DNA from: a virus
IMG/VR virus record: IMGVR_UViG_3300010413_000023
Coordinates: 1-64,000 of that record
Length of the DNA stretch: 64,000 nucleotides
Direction: 5' to 3' (one strand)
Shown piece by piece: positions 47,037-56,412 of the stretch. A program made the translations under genes and the position numbers. How positions within the stretch are numbered: the stretch's first letter is position 1; each line of letters starts with the position of its first letter. The notes below the pieces were generated by a model. That model made no database searches. It had not been told where the DNA came from and saw nothing but the letters and a program-made list of their open reading frames with translations.

Positions 47037-49346
47037 TCACCTCGCCACACTGATACGCTGGGCCAATTTCAACGCCGCCGCCCACACGATTTGCTGTACT
47101 GCGGCGGCATCCACGCCGCCTGTATTCGCGCCGTTGACGTTCACATCTAACCCGCCACCGATGTCTAACCGGTTATTCCTCAGCGGCACGAACGCGGCAA
47201 GCTCCGGCCCCGCCTCGCCTGCGACAAAGCGGGTTGGACGGTTCACGATGTCCATGCCGCCCTCTGCCCTAAAGAACTCGTGACGCCTGCGCCATGCCTC
47301 ATCAGCATCATAGATGGGCGCGGCGTTCGTCTCGCTTCCCAGGAAATTGCCACGCTGACGGGCCTGCTCGTCTCGCGTCAATCCGAACGACGAGCCGGCC
47401 ACCGTTTGCATTGCGGCTGTGGCTGCCTGTGCGATGGCGGCCCCTGCACTGGCGATCTCTGTCGTGGCAATGTTGGTCATTGCGTCCAAATTAGCCTTCA
47501 ATTTTTCCAGTTCCTTCTGATACCAGATGTCCAAATCCTCAAGCGCCCTCTCTCTGGCGCGTACCAAGTCTTCGTTTTGCCGTTCCCATGACAGCTTGCG
47601 GTCTTCTTCCTGGCGTTGCAAGGATAGTTTCAGATCGGCCTCTTGTTGCGCCTCGGCCTCTTGCTGTGCTGCGAGTGCCTCGGCGTTTTGTTGTCTCGCC
47701 TTTTCCATCGCCAGGGCTGCGTCCTCGTCGATCCGCATTTGCTTTTCCGTCAGGTCTCGTTCCAGCGTTGCCTTTTCGATCTGTTTGTTGCGCTGTTCGT
47801 CTCGCAGGTCGCGTTGTTTCTGTCGCAGTGCGGCGGCGATGGCAACCGCGTCATTTCGGCGGGCAGCTTCGGAAATGGTATCATCGGCCTTCTGGTTGAT
47901 CTGGAACAGGGCTTCACGGTGCGAGCGTTCTAAATCCTCGCGCGCTCGTTGCGCCTCGCGGGTTGCGTCCAGCTTTTGTTTGGCGATGTTGTTTTCAACT
48001 TCTATCAGCCGTGCAGCGTTGGACGCTTCGATCTTTTCCCGGGCCTTGGCATTGTCGCGGGCCATGTCCTCGCGCTTGCGGGCGAGGTTGCGATCTGCGT
48101 CCTCGATCTGGCGGGCGCGCTGGATGGCAATGTCCTCGTCTCGGCGGGCATTGTCCAGGGCGATCTTTTCCAGTTTCTCGGCGCGCTTCTTGTTGAGTTC
48201 GTCAACTTGTGCCGCCGAATCCTCTGCCGCGTCGCCCATGTCGGTGATCGCGTTCTCGGCGTTTTCAATCGCCGCCGTCCCGGTCGTCAATATCTGGAAC
48301 GTTTCGTCGAATTTCTTTTTGAACAGTTCGGCCTGAATGGTTGGATCTTTGATGACATCGCCCAGGTTAGCTACAACCTCTTTCCAACCGGCAAAATACG
48401 AGATGCCGTATTTCACCGCCATGAGTAATCCTTCGATACTCTTGGTCAATGCATTTGTAGCGGGCAAAGTGACGGTTTTGAGGCCATCACTAAACTGCTT
48501 TAGATTGACATCCAGTTGTTTGAACGGATCGGTGGCATACTCGGCCATGTTGCCCGCCCGCTCGATAAAGTTGCCACCGTCGGCAAGCACGGCGTTAAGG
48601 GTGGCGATCTGTCTTTCCTGGGTAGTCATTTGATCCGTTGTTTTTCCAAGACTCGCCGCATATTGATCGACGGCCTGTCCAACCTTGACATAAACTTCGG
48701 CATTGTCAATCAGTAATGGTGAACCTTTGATGATACCACGGATCAACGTCTCGAAAACGTAGCCGATGTCTTTCCCCGTCGCCCGGGCTGAAACTTCCGC
48801 GATCTGGTACAAGCGGGGCAGTTGATCGGCGATCTGCGAACCACCCGCAAGCAATGCGCTGTTTGCCGTCCTAATAAGGGCTGCCGTGTCCACCGTACCG
48901 CGTGAGACAGAACGCAGATCCGCGATCAGTTTTTGAGCATTGACGCCAGACGATGCGGCAAGGTTCTGAAACGAGTTTCGCATGTCCTCAAGTGCCGCCG
49001 CCGCCTCGCCAGCTTCAAGAGACTTTTTGATAGCTACGCCCACACCGGCAATTGCGGCAGTGACGATGGTCGCAGTTGCGCCAATACTCTTGAGCGCAGC
49101 AACCGTTTTCATTCCAGCCGACTCGCTATTCTTGGCTACCTGATCGAACTGCGCCGCGCCCTTCCGAAATTCATCGGTCAGGCCATACATATCACGCCCA
49201 GCTGCCTGCGTTGTCTTACCAATCGCAGACGCCATCCGCGACGTTTTCTTTTCCATCTGGTCGATGGTCTGGTTGTACTTTGCGGCGTTGCGCTCAAAGT
49301 CTTGTATTCTGAGTACGGCATCAAGCCCTATTTGTGGAAAAGCCAT
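47037..49346 (-). CDS. Tape measure protein
   Basis: This 769-aa protein starts with helices (LRIQDFERNAAKYNQTIDQM), has a hydrophobic segment (GATATIVTAAIAGVGVAIKK) near residue 90, tape-measure-like motifs (QLPRLYQIAEVSARATGKD), and then about 250 residues of highly charged coiled coil (ARQIEDADRNLARKREDMAR and similar, residues 380-650). It sets tail length and probably helps DNA entry. By the usual ratio (about 0.15 nm per residue) the tail would be near 110 nm. Confidence 0.88.
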   Translation of the reverse strand: MAFPQIGLDAVLRIQDFERNAAKYNQTIDQMEKKTSRMASAIGKTTQAAGRDMYGLTDEFRKGAAQFDQVAKNSESAGMKTVAALKSIGATATIVTAAIAGVGVAIKKSLEAGEAAAALEDMRNSFQNLAASSGVNAQKLIADLRSVSRGTVDTAALIRTANSALLAGGSQIADQLPRLYQIAEVSARATGKDIGYVFETLIRGIIKGSPLLIDNAEVYVKVGQAVDQYAASLGKTTDQMTTQERQIATLNAVLADGGNFIERAGNMAEYATDPFKQLDVNLKQFSDGLKTVTLPATNALTKSIEGLLMAVKYGISYFAGWKEVVANLGDVIKDPTIQAELFKKKFDETFQILTTGTAAIENAENAITDMGDAAEDSAAQVDELNKKRAEKLEKIALDNARRDEDIAIQRARQIEDADRNLARKREDMARDNAKAREKIEASNAARLIEVENNIAKQKLDATREAQRAREDLERSHREALFQINQKADDTISEAARRNDAVAIAAALRQKQRDLRDEQRNKQIEKATLERDLTEKQMRIDEDAALAMEKARQQNAEALAAQQEAEAQQEADLKLSLQRQEEDRKLSWERQNEDLVRARERALEDLDIWYQKELEKLKANLDAMTNIATTEIASAGAAIAQAATAAMQTVAGSSFGLTRDEQARQRGNFLGSETNAAPIYDADEAWRRRHEFFRAEGGMDIVNRPTRFVAGEAGPELAAFVPLRNNRLDIGGGLDVNVNGANTGGVDAAAVQQIVWAAALKLAQRISVAR

Positions 49347-49350
49347 TCCA

Positions 49351-49608
49351 CTATCCTTTGCCCTTTTTGGGCGATGGGATCGGGTATTCCACCTGCACCC
49401 ATTCGATCTCGTTTATCGTCTGGTAGGTTGCGATGATTTGTGCTCTGTCTAGATCGTCAAACTTGTCATAAAATTGTGATTCAGATAGCCCCATTTGCAG
49501 GGCTATCTTGCACACGATAAAGCGTAAACTCGTTGTTAGTGGTGCTTCCCTTTTCTCATTGGCGTATCTGTTTACATAAACTTCAAGAGGCAGTTTCAGC
49601 CATTTCAC
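49351..49608 (-). CDS. Tail assembly chaperone-like protein, 85 aa
   Basis: It starts with GTG at 49608 inside the end of the preceding gene, in another frame. Small, helical and placed directly before the tape measure, like the second chaperone (gpT) of lambda-type phages. The sequence (MKWLKLPLEVYVNRYANEKR) shows no family motif. A frameshift fusion with the upstream gene is possible. Confidence 0.55.
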   Translation of the reverse strand: MKWLKLPLEVYVNRYANEKREAPLTTSLRFIVCKIALQMGLSESQFYDKFDDLDRAQIIATYQTINEIEWVQVEYPIPSPKKGKG

Positions 49609-50119
49609 GTTGAAAGCTGTTTTTCACGTCTTCGACGACCTCTTGAGAGATGCCCAGCAGTTCGTCAAGTGCCTCACTCACCACCACCGCGTCGTCGGCA
49701 AGCCCCAACACAACCCATTCGAGATAGTCCAACTTGCGCCCTTGCGGGCCTTGGCGGGGCTGCCACGATGCGTCAATCATTCGCGCAAACTCGCCAAACT
49801 CGGCATCCGCATCAAGCCAATCGGGTACTTTCACATCCTTGAGTGAGTACAGATAGGTATAGTCGTTGATCTCGGCATAGCGTTGTTGGTCGAGCGCGTC
49901 ACATTCGCCTTTCCAGGCGTCGTATTCCGGGCCTTCGACTGCTAGAAGCTCGGCCTCTTCTTTTGGCTGATTCTTGCCCCGATACTGTTCGATTGTGATC
50001 GTCGGCTGCGGCGGGTAATGGTATTTAGCCGACACCAGCCTATTGATCTTCATATTCGGCGGGCGGTACACGCGCACTGGCCCGATTGATTGCAAAACCA
50101 CGTCTTTGTATGCTGCCAT
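49583..50119 (-). CDS. Tail assembly chaperone-like protein, 178 aa
   Basis: An acidic protein between tail tube and tape measure genes, the position of gpG-type chaperones. Residues 30-60 carry a YHYPPQPTITIEQYRGKNQP segment and the C-terminal half is helical (ALDELLGISQEVVEDVKNSF). It overlaps the next gene by 26 bp in a different frame. The function is inferred from order. Confidence 0.55.
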   Translation of the reverse strand: MAAYKDVVLQSIGPVRVYRPPNMKINRLVSAKYHYPPQPTITIEQYRGKNQPKEEAELLAVEGPEYDAWKGECDALDQQRYAEINDYTYLYSLKDVKVPDWLDADAEFGEFARMIDASWQPRQGPQGRKLDYLEWVVLGLADDAVVVSEALDELLGISQEVVEDVKNSFQREMAETAS

Positions 50120-50173
50120 TTTGTTGTTGCCTTTCTAGATAGGGCGGGCCGTTACACCCGCCCATCACTCAAA

Positions 50174-51718
50174 TTATGAAGGCCGCATTTTCTGAACGTC
50201 CGCGATACCGGCGATGGCATTGGCCTGCCCACACGCCAGGGCGACGTTGATGTCACACACGTACAGCCCGTTGAGGCCGTTGTTCGTGACCAGATTTTTG
50301 CGCTCCCACGATCCGCCGCCGTTGAGCGTGCGGAAAAAGTAAAAGTCGGAACCCAAACCATACCTAGTGCTCACCGACTCCGTACCGTGGATCAAAACCT
50401 TGTGTTGCTTCATACCGGGCTTGGCGTTACGAACGCGCCGCACGGCGGTTGACGCCGTGGTCGATCCCTGGAACGCGCTTGCCGTCCAGTTTTCGCCCGC
50501 ATCGTTGGTGATCCACAGGCACTCGCTGTTGGCGTCGATCTGGCCGCCGACGATGGCACGATACGAGCTGTCCACCTGGACGGTATACAGGTTATACGTA
50601 TCCGCCGAGGCCGGGCCGGTCACGTCAGACCACGAGGTGCCCTGATCGACTGTCCGGATCACGGTGTTGTTGTCACCAACGGCATAGAGGATTTCGCCAT
50701 CCGATGAATGGATGTCCCACAACTCCTCGGTCGTGCCGGTCGTGGTTGGGGCGATCTGCGTCCACGAGTTGCCACGGTCCTGGCTGTAGTAGACGTAGCC
50801 GCCATTGCCGACAGCCCACAGGAACCCGGCCGAGTATTTGTACATCGCATTGACGTAGCAGCACCCGGCTGTTCCGCCTCCGTCTACCTCTGTCCAGGTG
50901 TCGCCCCAGTCGTCCGAGACGGAAAAACGCGCGCCGTATGATGTCGAAACGTTGCCGCGACACACGACGATGCGGGGGGCCGTCTCGCCTGCCAGGATGA
51001 CGCACGAACTCACGTGCGCGTTGGTATCGGCAAAGGGATCGGTCGCGCAGATCGTCCACGAGGCCGCGCCGTTCTGAGTATACCATACGTTTGCCGTGGC
51101 CACACCATAGGCCGCATTGGCAACCGCAACACCCCAGTAACAGTCTTTGATCGCCGCGCCGCAGTCGCCCTCGCACCGTCCATCCTCCAACATGGCGATG
51201 TCGTTAAGTCCCTGAGTCTCGGTGATGCCCGTGTTCGACCGGACAACCGACACCTTGACGATGGTAATGATCGCCTCGCCAGTCCAGTCGGTTGACAGTT
51301 GAATACCGCCATAGTCCTCGTCGCCGATAAAGTCCAGGTTCTCTTCGCTTTGAGTATTCTTGCTGGCCTGGTAAAAGTGGCGGATCTTGGTATAGCCTTC
51401 CGGATCGCCAGGCACCGAACACGCGCCATAGTACACCTGAAAGTCAGTCGGACATTCAAGCTCGAGCAGCGTATCCAGTTCTCGGTTCGTCCAGGCTACG
51501 ACCGTAAAGGTCGGTTCGTTCACGTCGCCAGGGATCGTCTCGACGATCACCTTTTTGCCGTATTCGTCCGCCGATTTGCACTTGACGTAAACCGGATCAT
51601 CGTAATCCTGACTCCAGTTTGTCAGCGCATGGCACGCAAACAGCTCGAACTCATTACCTACACCGTCCGGCTGAATCCATGTCATTGTACTTTTGTTTGT
51701 AAAGATGGGCTTGGTCAT
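50174..51718 (-). CDS. Tail tube protein fused to a beta-propeller
   Basis: This 514-aa protein begins MTKPIFTNKSTMTWIQPDGV after AAGGAGGTGTGGGT. The first 160 residues look like a tail tube domain (ELDTLLELECPTDFQVYYGA...DEDYGGIQLSTDWTGEAIIT). The rest is a repeated propeller with Asp-box-like blades (SVSDDWGDTWTEVDGGGTAG, YYSQDRGNSWTQIAPTTTGT, RTVDQGTSWSDVTG, TNDAGENWTAS, RTLNGGGSWERK). A propeller on every tube subunit would cover the tail shaft and could bind glycans. Confidence 0.7.
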   Translation of the reverse strand: MTKPIFTNKSTMTWIQPDGVGNEFELFACHALTNWSQDYDDPVYVKCKSADEYGKKVIVETIPGDVNEPTFTVVAWTNRELDTLLELECPTDFQVYYGACSVPGDPEGYTKIRHFYQASKNTQSEENLDFIGDEDYGGIQLSTDWTGEAIITIVKVSVVRSNTGITETQGLNDIAMLEDGRCEGDCGAAIKDCYWGVAVANAAYGVATANVWYTQNGAASWTICATDPFADTNAHVSSCVILAGETAPRIVVCRGNVSTSYGARFSVSDDWGDTWTEVDGGGTAGCCYVNAMYKYSAGFLWAVGNGGYVYYSQDRGNSWTQIAPTTTGTTEELWDIHSSDGEILYAVGDNNTVIRTVDQGTSWSDVTGPASADTYNLYTVQVDSSYRAIVGGQIDANSECLWITNDAGENWTASAFQGSTTASTAVRRVRNAKPGMKQHKVLIHGTESVSTRYGLGSDFYFFRTLNGGGSWERKNLVTNNGLNGLYVCDINVALACGQANAIAGIADVQKMRPS

Positions 51719-51758
51719 ACCCACACCTCCTTGCGGGCACGCAGCCCGCATCGCAATA

Positions 51759-52880
51759 TCAGAATCCCAAAAAACGCATCCTTTCTACCGTGTCGGTTTT
51801 TCCCAACATAAAACCCGTCCCCAGCCTGTGCCGGTTGGCCCACTGCCACGCCCACCACGCGCCGTCCATTTCTCCAAAGGGACAATTCAGGCGCTCGGCC
51901 GTCAGGGTGGTCGGAATGCGCGTGTCGCGCTGCCATACGGCATCGAACATAGCACACCCGCACGGCTGGATAGCCATGTACGTGTGCGCCAATCTGATGA
52001 CGGCCTGCTCCCAACCCGGTATAGACGTGGTGCCCGCAAGATAATTCACGCTCGTAGTCGAGCCGTGATAGCACCCGCATACTGTCGGGTATGAGCATGT
52101 CCATTCAGCGTCGTCATCGTCATAAGTGGCCAGGGATATTCGTACCTCGGAGATCTCCGAGTTGAATACAAAAACGCAGCCCGTGTAATCGTCCCCCTCG
52201 CAGGCTGTCGTACAAGAACAGCAGTCGCATGTCGGGGCAAGCGTGATCGTCGCCTGGTCGGACGTGTCCAGGTATTCGCGGTACACGGTCAGATCCGCGA
52301 GCTTGAGCCACGTTGCCGCCGGGAATGAATCGTCATACTCGATACATTCCGTCCAGTCTTCCAGGTCATCCCATTCGATCAGTTTGCATTGGCTGATCGA
52401 GATGACATAGTTCGCGCCCACCGTGGTGATCTCGTCGGGCACGATCTCGAGCCCGGTCGAGTCCTCGACCACTACCACCTCCGATGTGCCGTTGGTAAAC
52501 GACGCCGACGCAACGGTGATCGTTGCCGGGTCGGTGGTAAAGTCGGACGCGGACGGCGTGACCTCGGTGCGCCCACGAACGCCCCCGCCGGTGATGTAGC
52601 CGTATTTCAGCGTCATAGGGTCTTGCCACTGCAGGCCTGTATCGGTCAGGTAGCGCCCGCCAACCCAAAATTTCATCACGCCGGCAAGCGTGCCCTCGGC
52701 GTCTGATAGCGCCTGCGCCAACAGATCGCGCCACCACTGGGGCCAGCAGTAGTCGCACCCGTTGATCGTTTCGTCTGGGTTTTGCACGCCATTGAACAAA
52801 CAGATCGGGATGCCCAAAATCTGCCGGTATCTATCCAGCGTCAGGTATGGTTGTGGTGATGCGGTTAATGATCGGGCCAT
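51759..52880 (-). CDS. Cysteine-rich connector-like virion protein
   Basis: This 373-aa protein lies just upstream of the tail tube gene and is probably a connector or tail-terminator-associated protein. It has an unusual number of cysteines, including TCDCCSCTTACEGDDYTGC near residue 225 and CGCYHG and PCGCAM later, which would suit disulfide or metal cross-links. The centre is beta-rich (ATITVASASFTNGTSEVVVV). No named family is recognised. Confidence 0.5.
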   Translation of the reverse strand: MARSLTASPQPYLTLDRYRQILGIPICLFNGVQNPDETINGCDYCWPQWWRDLLAQALSDAEGTLAGVMKFWVGGRYLTDTGLQWQDPMTLKYGYITGGGVRGRTEVTPSASDFTTDPATITVASASFTNGTSEVVVVEDSTGLEIVPDEITTVGANYVISISQCKLIEWDDLEDWTECIEYDDSFPAATWLKLADLTVYREYLDTSDQATITLAPTCDCCSCTTACEGDDYTGCVFVFNSEISEVRISLATYDDDDAEWTCSYPTVCGCYHGSTTSVNYLAGTTSIPGWEQAVIRLAHTYMAIQPCGCAMFDAVWQRDTRIPTTLTAERLNCPFGEMDGAWWAWQWANRHRLGTGFMLGKTDTVERMRFLGF

Positions 52881-52883
52881 TTG

Positions 52884-53207
52884 TCACCCTCGCAATCGTG
52901 CGAAATAGCGCACGTCAAGTACTAGCGCCCCGGCAGCCGATGCCAGCCACACCGCGAGCGCCTCTAATATATTCAAGTCCGTAAATGCGTAGACGGGAAC
53001 GCACAGCACGAATGCCACGACAAGCGACATACACCAGAAACAATCGAACAGCGCGCCAATGACGTTATGCGGCACAATTCGCGCCCCGAGTTCGATGTCC
53101 TCCTCGACGCCAAGACGGTCACGCAGCCACTGGAACGGCGCTTCGGTGTACAGCAAAGATGACACCCGCCACGTCGCAAACGAGAGCAAAACGAACCAGG
53201 CGATCAC
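52884..53207 (-). CDS. DUF1360-like membrane protein
   Basis: This 107-aa protein has the pattern of DUF1360: FATWRVSSLLYTEAPFQWLR, then FDCFWCMSLVVAFVLCVPVY, with two or three transmembrane helices. The family is found in sporulation loci and many phages and its role is unknown. It overlaps the triple glycosyltransferase gene by 4 bp. Confidence 0.65.
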   Translation of the reverse strand: MIAWFVLLSFATWRVSSLLYTEAPFQWLRDRLGVEEDIELGARIVPHNVIGALFDCFWCMSLVVAFVLCVPVYAFTDLNILEALAVWLASAAGALVLDVRYFARLRG

Positions 53208-53782
53208 CCAAACACCGCCTCTTGAATCTGTCCAAATGCCGCCGGGCCGATACCCTTGATGTCGCGGATCTTCTTGCCCTTATTGGCAATCACGTCCTGC
53301 CTGATCGCGCCTTTTGTCTCGAACCCCGCCGCCAATAGCTTGTTGACAATCGTCTCGCTCAGCCCCAAAGACGCAACGGGAACGTCTTGCGTTGTGACGG
53401 GCGCTGGCGCTGGTTCTGGCTCCGGTTCTGCCCTCGCTGCACGGACGGGCACTTGCCCCTCGACAGGAAATGCCAACTTTTGCACGACGGGCGGCTTTTT
53501 GGGCAGTTCGGGCACCTTTTCTTCCGGCGCAGGTGGGATGTATCGCTCAAAATCCTTGTGACGCACCACCCACTCGTCGCCACGTTCCAGCGTCAAGATC
53601 GTACCCTGACTGAACGTGTATTTTTTGCCCGGCACGGCTTTGGAGTTCATCGAGCGCGTGCCCTGTTGTGGGGCAATGCAGATCGCCATCATTTGCTCGC
53701 CGTCGGGCAGCATGTCGCCCTGGAACTCTAGCGGCTTGATAACTTTCGCCGGTGCTTTTTTACCACATCCTTTACATGGCAT
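53204..53782 (-). CDS. Possible internal product of the glycosyltransferase gene
   Basis: An in-frame ATG at 53782 (MPCKGCGKKAPAKVIKPLEF) is preceded by GAAAGGAAAAGGAC, a good ribosome site. The 192-aa product would be the Cys-site plus HhH part alone. Its N-terminus looks like a natural protein start, so the large gene may be a recent fusion of two genes. Confidence 0.45.
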   Translation of the reverse strand: MPCKGCGKKAPAKVIKPLEFQGDMLPDGEQMMAICIAPQQGTRSMNSKAVPGKKYTFSQGTILTLERGDEWVVRHKDFERYIPPAPEEKVPELPKKPPVVQKLAFPVEGQVPVRAARAEPEPEPAPAPVTTQDVPVASLGLSETIVNKLLAAGFETKGAIRQDVIANKGKKIRDIKGIGPAAFGQIQEAVFG

Positions 53783-56128
53783 GTCCTTTTCCTTTCTCGC
53801 AATGTATGCGTATACACTATAAATTCTCTCTTTGACCTCGGGCGTGCCGTACCCGGCATTGTCACCATCACTTTTGCTCGAACCCCCCGCAAGCGATGTC
53901 CAGTGCCGGTACACACCCCACGGAAATGATTCGAGATACGCAGCCCCGATGCCCAGCATGTGCATCTTGAGGCCGAATATCCAATCTTCCCATTCCACGT
54001 CGTCGTCGTAGCCCCCCACCGCCGCCCACCATTCTTTCGCAAAGAGGCACGTATCCTGATAGATCGCCTCTTTGTTGATGTGCTCCCACGTCCAGCGCCC
54101 CGAGTGATAGTAGACGGTTTTACCAGGCACGTCCTCGGTGAAACAATCGGCATAGACCAAACAGTCTTGGTTAGCTAGCCACGTCTGATAGAATAGGCGC
54201 AACGTGCCAGGATACATCAAGTCATCGGCGTCAAGGGGCACGATCAAGGGGGCTTTTGCCGCCTCAGTCGCCAGGTTGCGGGCATAGGCTGCTCCCTTTC
54301 GCCCACCGGTGTCCACGACTTTTACCCACGGATGCCCCATTGCCGCCACGTCCAGCGGCTCGCCGGTGTCGTTTGCCACGATGCACTCAAACTCACGGAA
54401 CGTCTGGGCATACACGCTGTCAAGCGCATCCATCAAATACAGGTCGTGCCCCGGCCCCACAGGGATGATCACGGCGATGTGCGGCTGTTCGTAGGAGCGC
54501 ACGGGCCACGAATCGTTCGGGGCTTTGCCCAAAAACCCGAACGGCGTCAGGTCTGGAAATGCCCGCCATGGGTAATAGAAATTCCACGACAGCGGGCCCT
54601 CGGGGTCATCCTCGCCCCCCTCTTTGGCTGTCTTGTTCTCGCCGTGCCAGCGGTAGACGAAAACGGGTTCATCCACCAGGTATTCACACCGCAGCCCCGC
54701 CGACATCGCCCGGCACCAGAACTCGGCGTCCTCATTTTTGCGCTGCCTCTGCCGGTAGCCACCAATTGCTCGCGTCGAACGTGTCCGGGCAATGCACGTG
54801 GACGGGATCTGGTTGGCGTGGTCAAGTTGCGCCTTGTAGTCCACCGCGCCGCCGTTCGTCTCCTTTTTACCGTAAATGCTATACATTCCCGTCGCTACGT
54901 CTACCCACGGGCGTGCCTCTATGGCGTCGTACAGTTTGCGAATGCCACTCAGGGCCATCACGTTATCGGCGTCCAGGTTGATCCAGTACCTGCCATGTGC
55001 CGCGTCGTGTCCGGTGTTGAGTGCCGCGCACAAGCCCCCGTTCCGATAGTGACGAATAACGCGCAGTCCCTCATACGCCTTCAGCACGTCCTGGGTGTTG
55101 TCCGTGCTCGCATCGTCAACGACGATCACTTCCATTGACGGCGCGTCCGTTTGCGCTTTGAGCGAGTCCAGGCATTCGGGCAAATAGTGGGCATAGTTGT
55201 ATGTCGGGATAATGACGCTCACTTCAACTGGATATTGATCCGCCTGCCACGCCTCATAGATAACCTGTGCGTACTGAGCCATTAGGTCGCGCCATTGGTA
55301 GCGGGCCTGAACGTGCATGCGCCCATTGTTGCCCAGCTCGGCGCGATTGTCCAGGCAAAAGTGCAGCCCGCGCAGCAGGTCATCATAGTCGCCCGGCTTG
55401 GCCAGATATCCCGTTTTGCCGTGGATGACGAGTTCGCCCGTTGCGCCCCAGTCCCAACCCAGGACGGGAATGCCGAGAGCCATCGCCTCGCGGCTGGCAA
55501 TGTCGCCCGTCTCGCGGGCCGTCGCCAGCCACACCGATGCCCTGGCCAGCGTCTTTTTGAACTGATCGTGTGGCTGCGCGCCGATCACCTTGACGTTTTG
55601 CGCGGGCCGTCCGTATGTGGTGACGAACTGCGTATTGAGCGCCCTCATTGCCAGCTCGTTGACGGGCCTCGGATCGCTCACCACGTCAACGCGGGGTTTT
55701 GCCCACAGGACGTACCCGCCAGGCGCTTGCGGTTTGAACTCGTCAAAGTCGATACCGTGCGGGATGACATCCACCCGCTTTTTCATATCGCGTCGGATCG
55801 GCTGGGCAACCCACTCGGACGGGACGATGATCCGGTGCGCCTCGCGTAATGCCTCGATCACCTGGATGTTGTACTGCCAGTAGTCGCGGTGCCAGTCCAT
55901 ATCCCCGGTCCAATAAAGCCCGTGATTGACGCAAATGAGCGGCTTTTTCGTCTGGACAAGCGAACCAGCATGAACCATCACGACATCGGCGCCAGCTTCT
56001 GAATTGACAAGCTCAATCCCGTATTCAGGCAACCACCTGCCCTGGGCATTGATCACGCGCCAAATGCCGCCAGAACCGACACCATCCTCGGTATATTCGC
56101 TTGGGTGAGGTGAGATAAAAAGTTTCAA
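53204..56128 (-). CDS. Triple glycosyltransferase fusion with C-terminal HhH domain
   Basis: This 974-aa protein contains a GT-B (GT4-like) domain in residues 1-300 (IIVPSEWVAQPIRRDMKKRV, VDVIPHGIDFDEF and EAMALGIPVLGWD), a GT-A (GT2) domain from about 303 (VSVIIPTYNYAHYLPECLDS, VVDDASTDNTQ, INLDADN), and a second GT2 from about 560 (IAVIIPVGPGHDLYLMDALD, PLDADDL). Residues 780-974 carry a Cys site (MPCKGCGKK) and helix-hairpin-helix repeats (LGLSETIVNKLLAAGFETKG, IRDIKGIGPAAFGQI). It would build a surface glycan from three sugars or linkages. The last part may also be made alone. Confidence 0.85.
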   Translation of the reverse strand: MKLFISPHPSEYTEDGVGSGGIWRVINAQGRWLPEYGIELVNSEAGADVVMVHAGSLVQTKKPLICVNHGLYWTGDMDWHRDYWQYNIQVIEALREAHRIIVPSEWVAQPIRRDMKKRVDVIPHGIDFDEFKPQAPGGYVLWAKPRVDVVSDPRPVNELAMRALNTQFVTTYGRPAQNVKVIGAQPHDQFKKTLARASVWLATARETGDIASREAMALGIPVLGWDWGATGELVIHGKTGYLAKPGDYDDLLRGLHFCLDNRAELGNNGRMHVQARYQWRDLMAQYAQVIYEAWQADQYPVEVSVIIPTYNYAHYLPECLDSLKAQTDAPSMEVIVVDDASTDNTQDVLKAYEGLRVIRHYRNGGLCAALNTGHDAAHGRYWINLDADNVMALSGIRKLYDAIEARPWVDVATGMYSIYGKKETNGGAVDYKAQLDHANQIPSTCIARTRSTRAIGGYRQRQRKNEDAEFWCRAMSAGLRCEYLVDEPVFVYRWHGENKTAKEGGEDDPEGPLSWNFYYPWRAFPDLTPFGFLGKAPNDSWPVRSYEQPHIAVIIPVGPGHDLYLMDALDSVYAQTFREFECIVANDTGEPLDVAAMGHPWVKVVDTGGRKGAAYARNLATEAAKAPLIVPLDADDLMYPGTLRLFYQTWLANQDCLVYADCFTEDVPGKTVYYHSGRWTWEHINKEAIYQDTCLFAKEWWAAVGGYDDDVEWEDWIFGLKMHMLGIGAAYLESFPWGVYRHWTSLAGGSSKSDGDNAGYGTPEVKERIYSVYAYIARKEKDMPCKGCGKKAPAKVIKPLEFQGDMLPDGEQMMAICIAPQQGTRSMNSKAVPGKKYTFSQGTILTLERGDEWVVRHKDFERYIPPAPEEKVPELPKKPPVVQKLAFPVEGQVPVRAARAEPEPEPAPAPVTTQDVPVASLGLSETIVNKLLAAGFETKGAIRQDVIANKGKKIRDIKGIGPAAFGQIQEAVFG

Positions 56129-56412
56129 GTCGCCCCCTCACTTTCTTGCAGCGCGATGTGTTTTTTGATGTATCGTAGCAACCCATCACCCGCGTCTATG
56201 TCGAACCTATCCATCAAGAAAGGAAACACGCGCTCATCCTTGAACACGCTCAGTTCGATCTCGAATCCATCCCCGAAATCGCCAATAGCAAGATTGATGC
56301 GTGATGCTCCTGTTTCTGCCCTGATCTTTTTTAGCGTATCGATCCAGTAGTCGGTGCAAAGATGGCTGCCGGAACGATCTTTTAATGCTCGCAATTCGTC
56401 AGCCGTGATCAT
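56125..56412 (-). CDS. Hypothetical protein, 95 aa
   Basis: ATG at 56412 (MITADELRALKDRSGSHLCT) overlaps the upstream stop. Its N-terminal pattern M-x-x-x-D-E-L-x-x-[LI]-K-x-R-[ST]-G is shared with the next gene, so the two are probably distant paralogues. Unknown role. Confidence 0.55.
   Translation of the reverse strand: MITADELRALKDRSGSHLCTDYWIDTLKKIRAETGASRINLAIGDFGDGFEIELSVFKDERVFPFLMDRFDIDAGDGLLRYIKKHIALQESEGAT

Noticed and set aside
47527-48336. Long plus-strand frame of 269 codons, Ser/Arg-rich
   Set aside because: Antisense shadow of the tape measure coiled coil.
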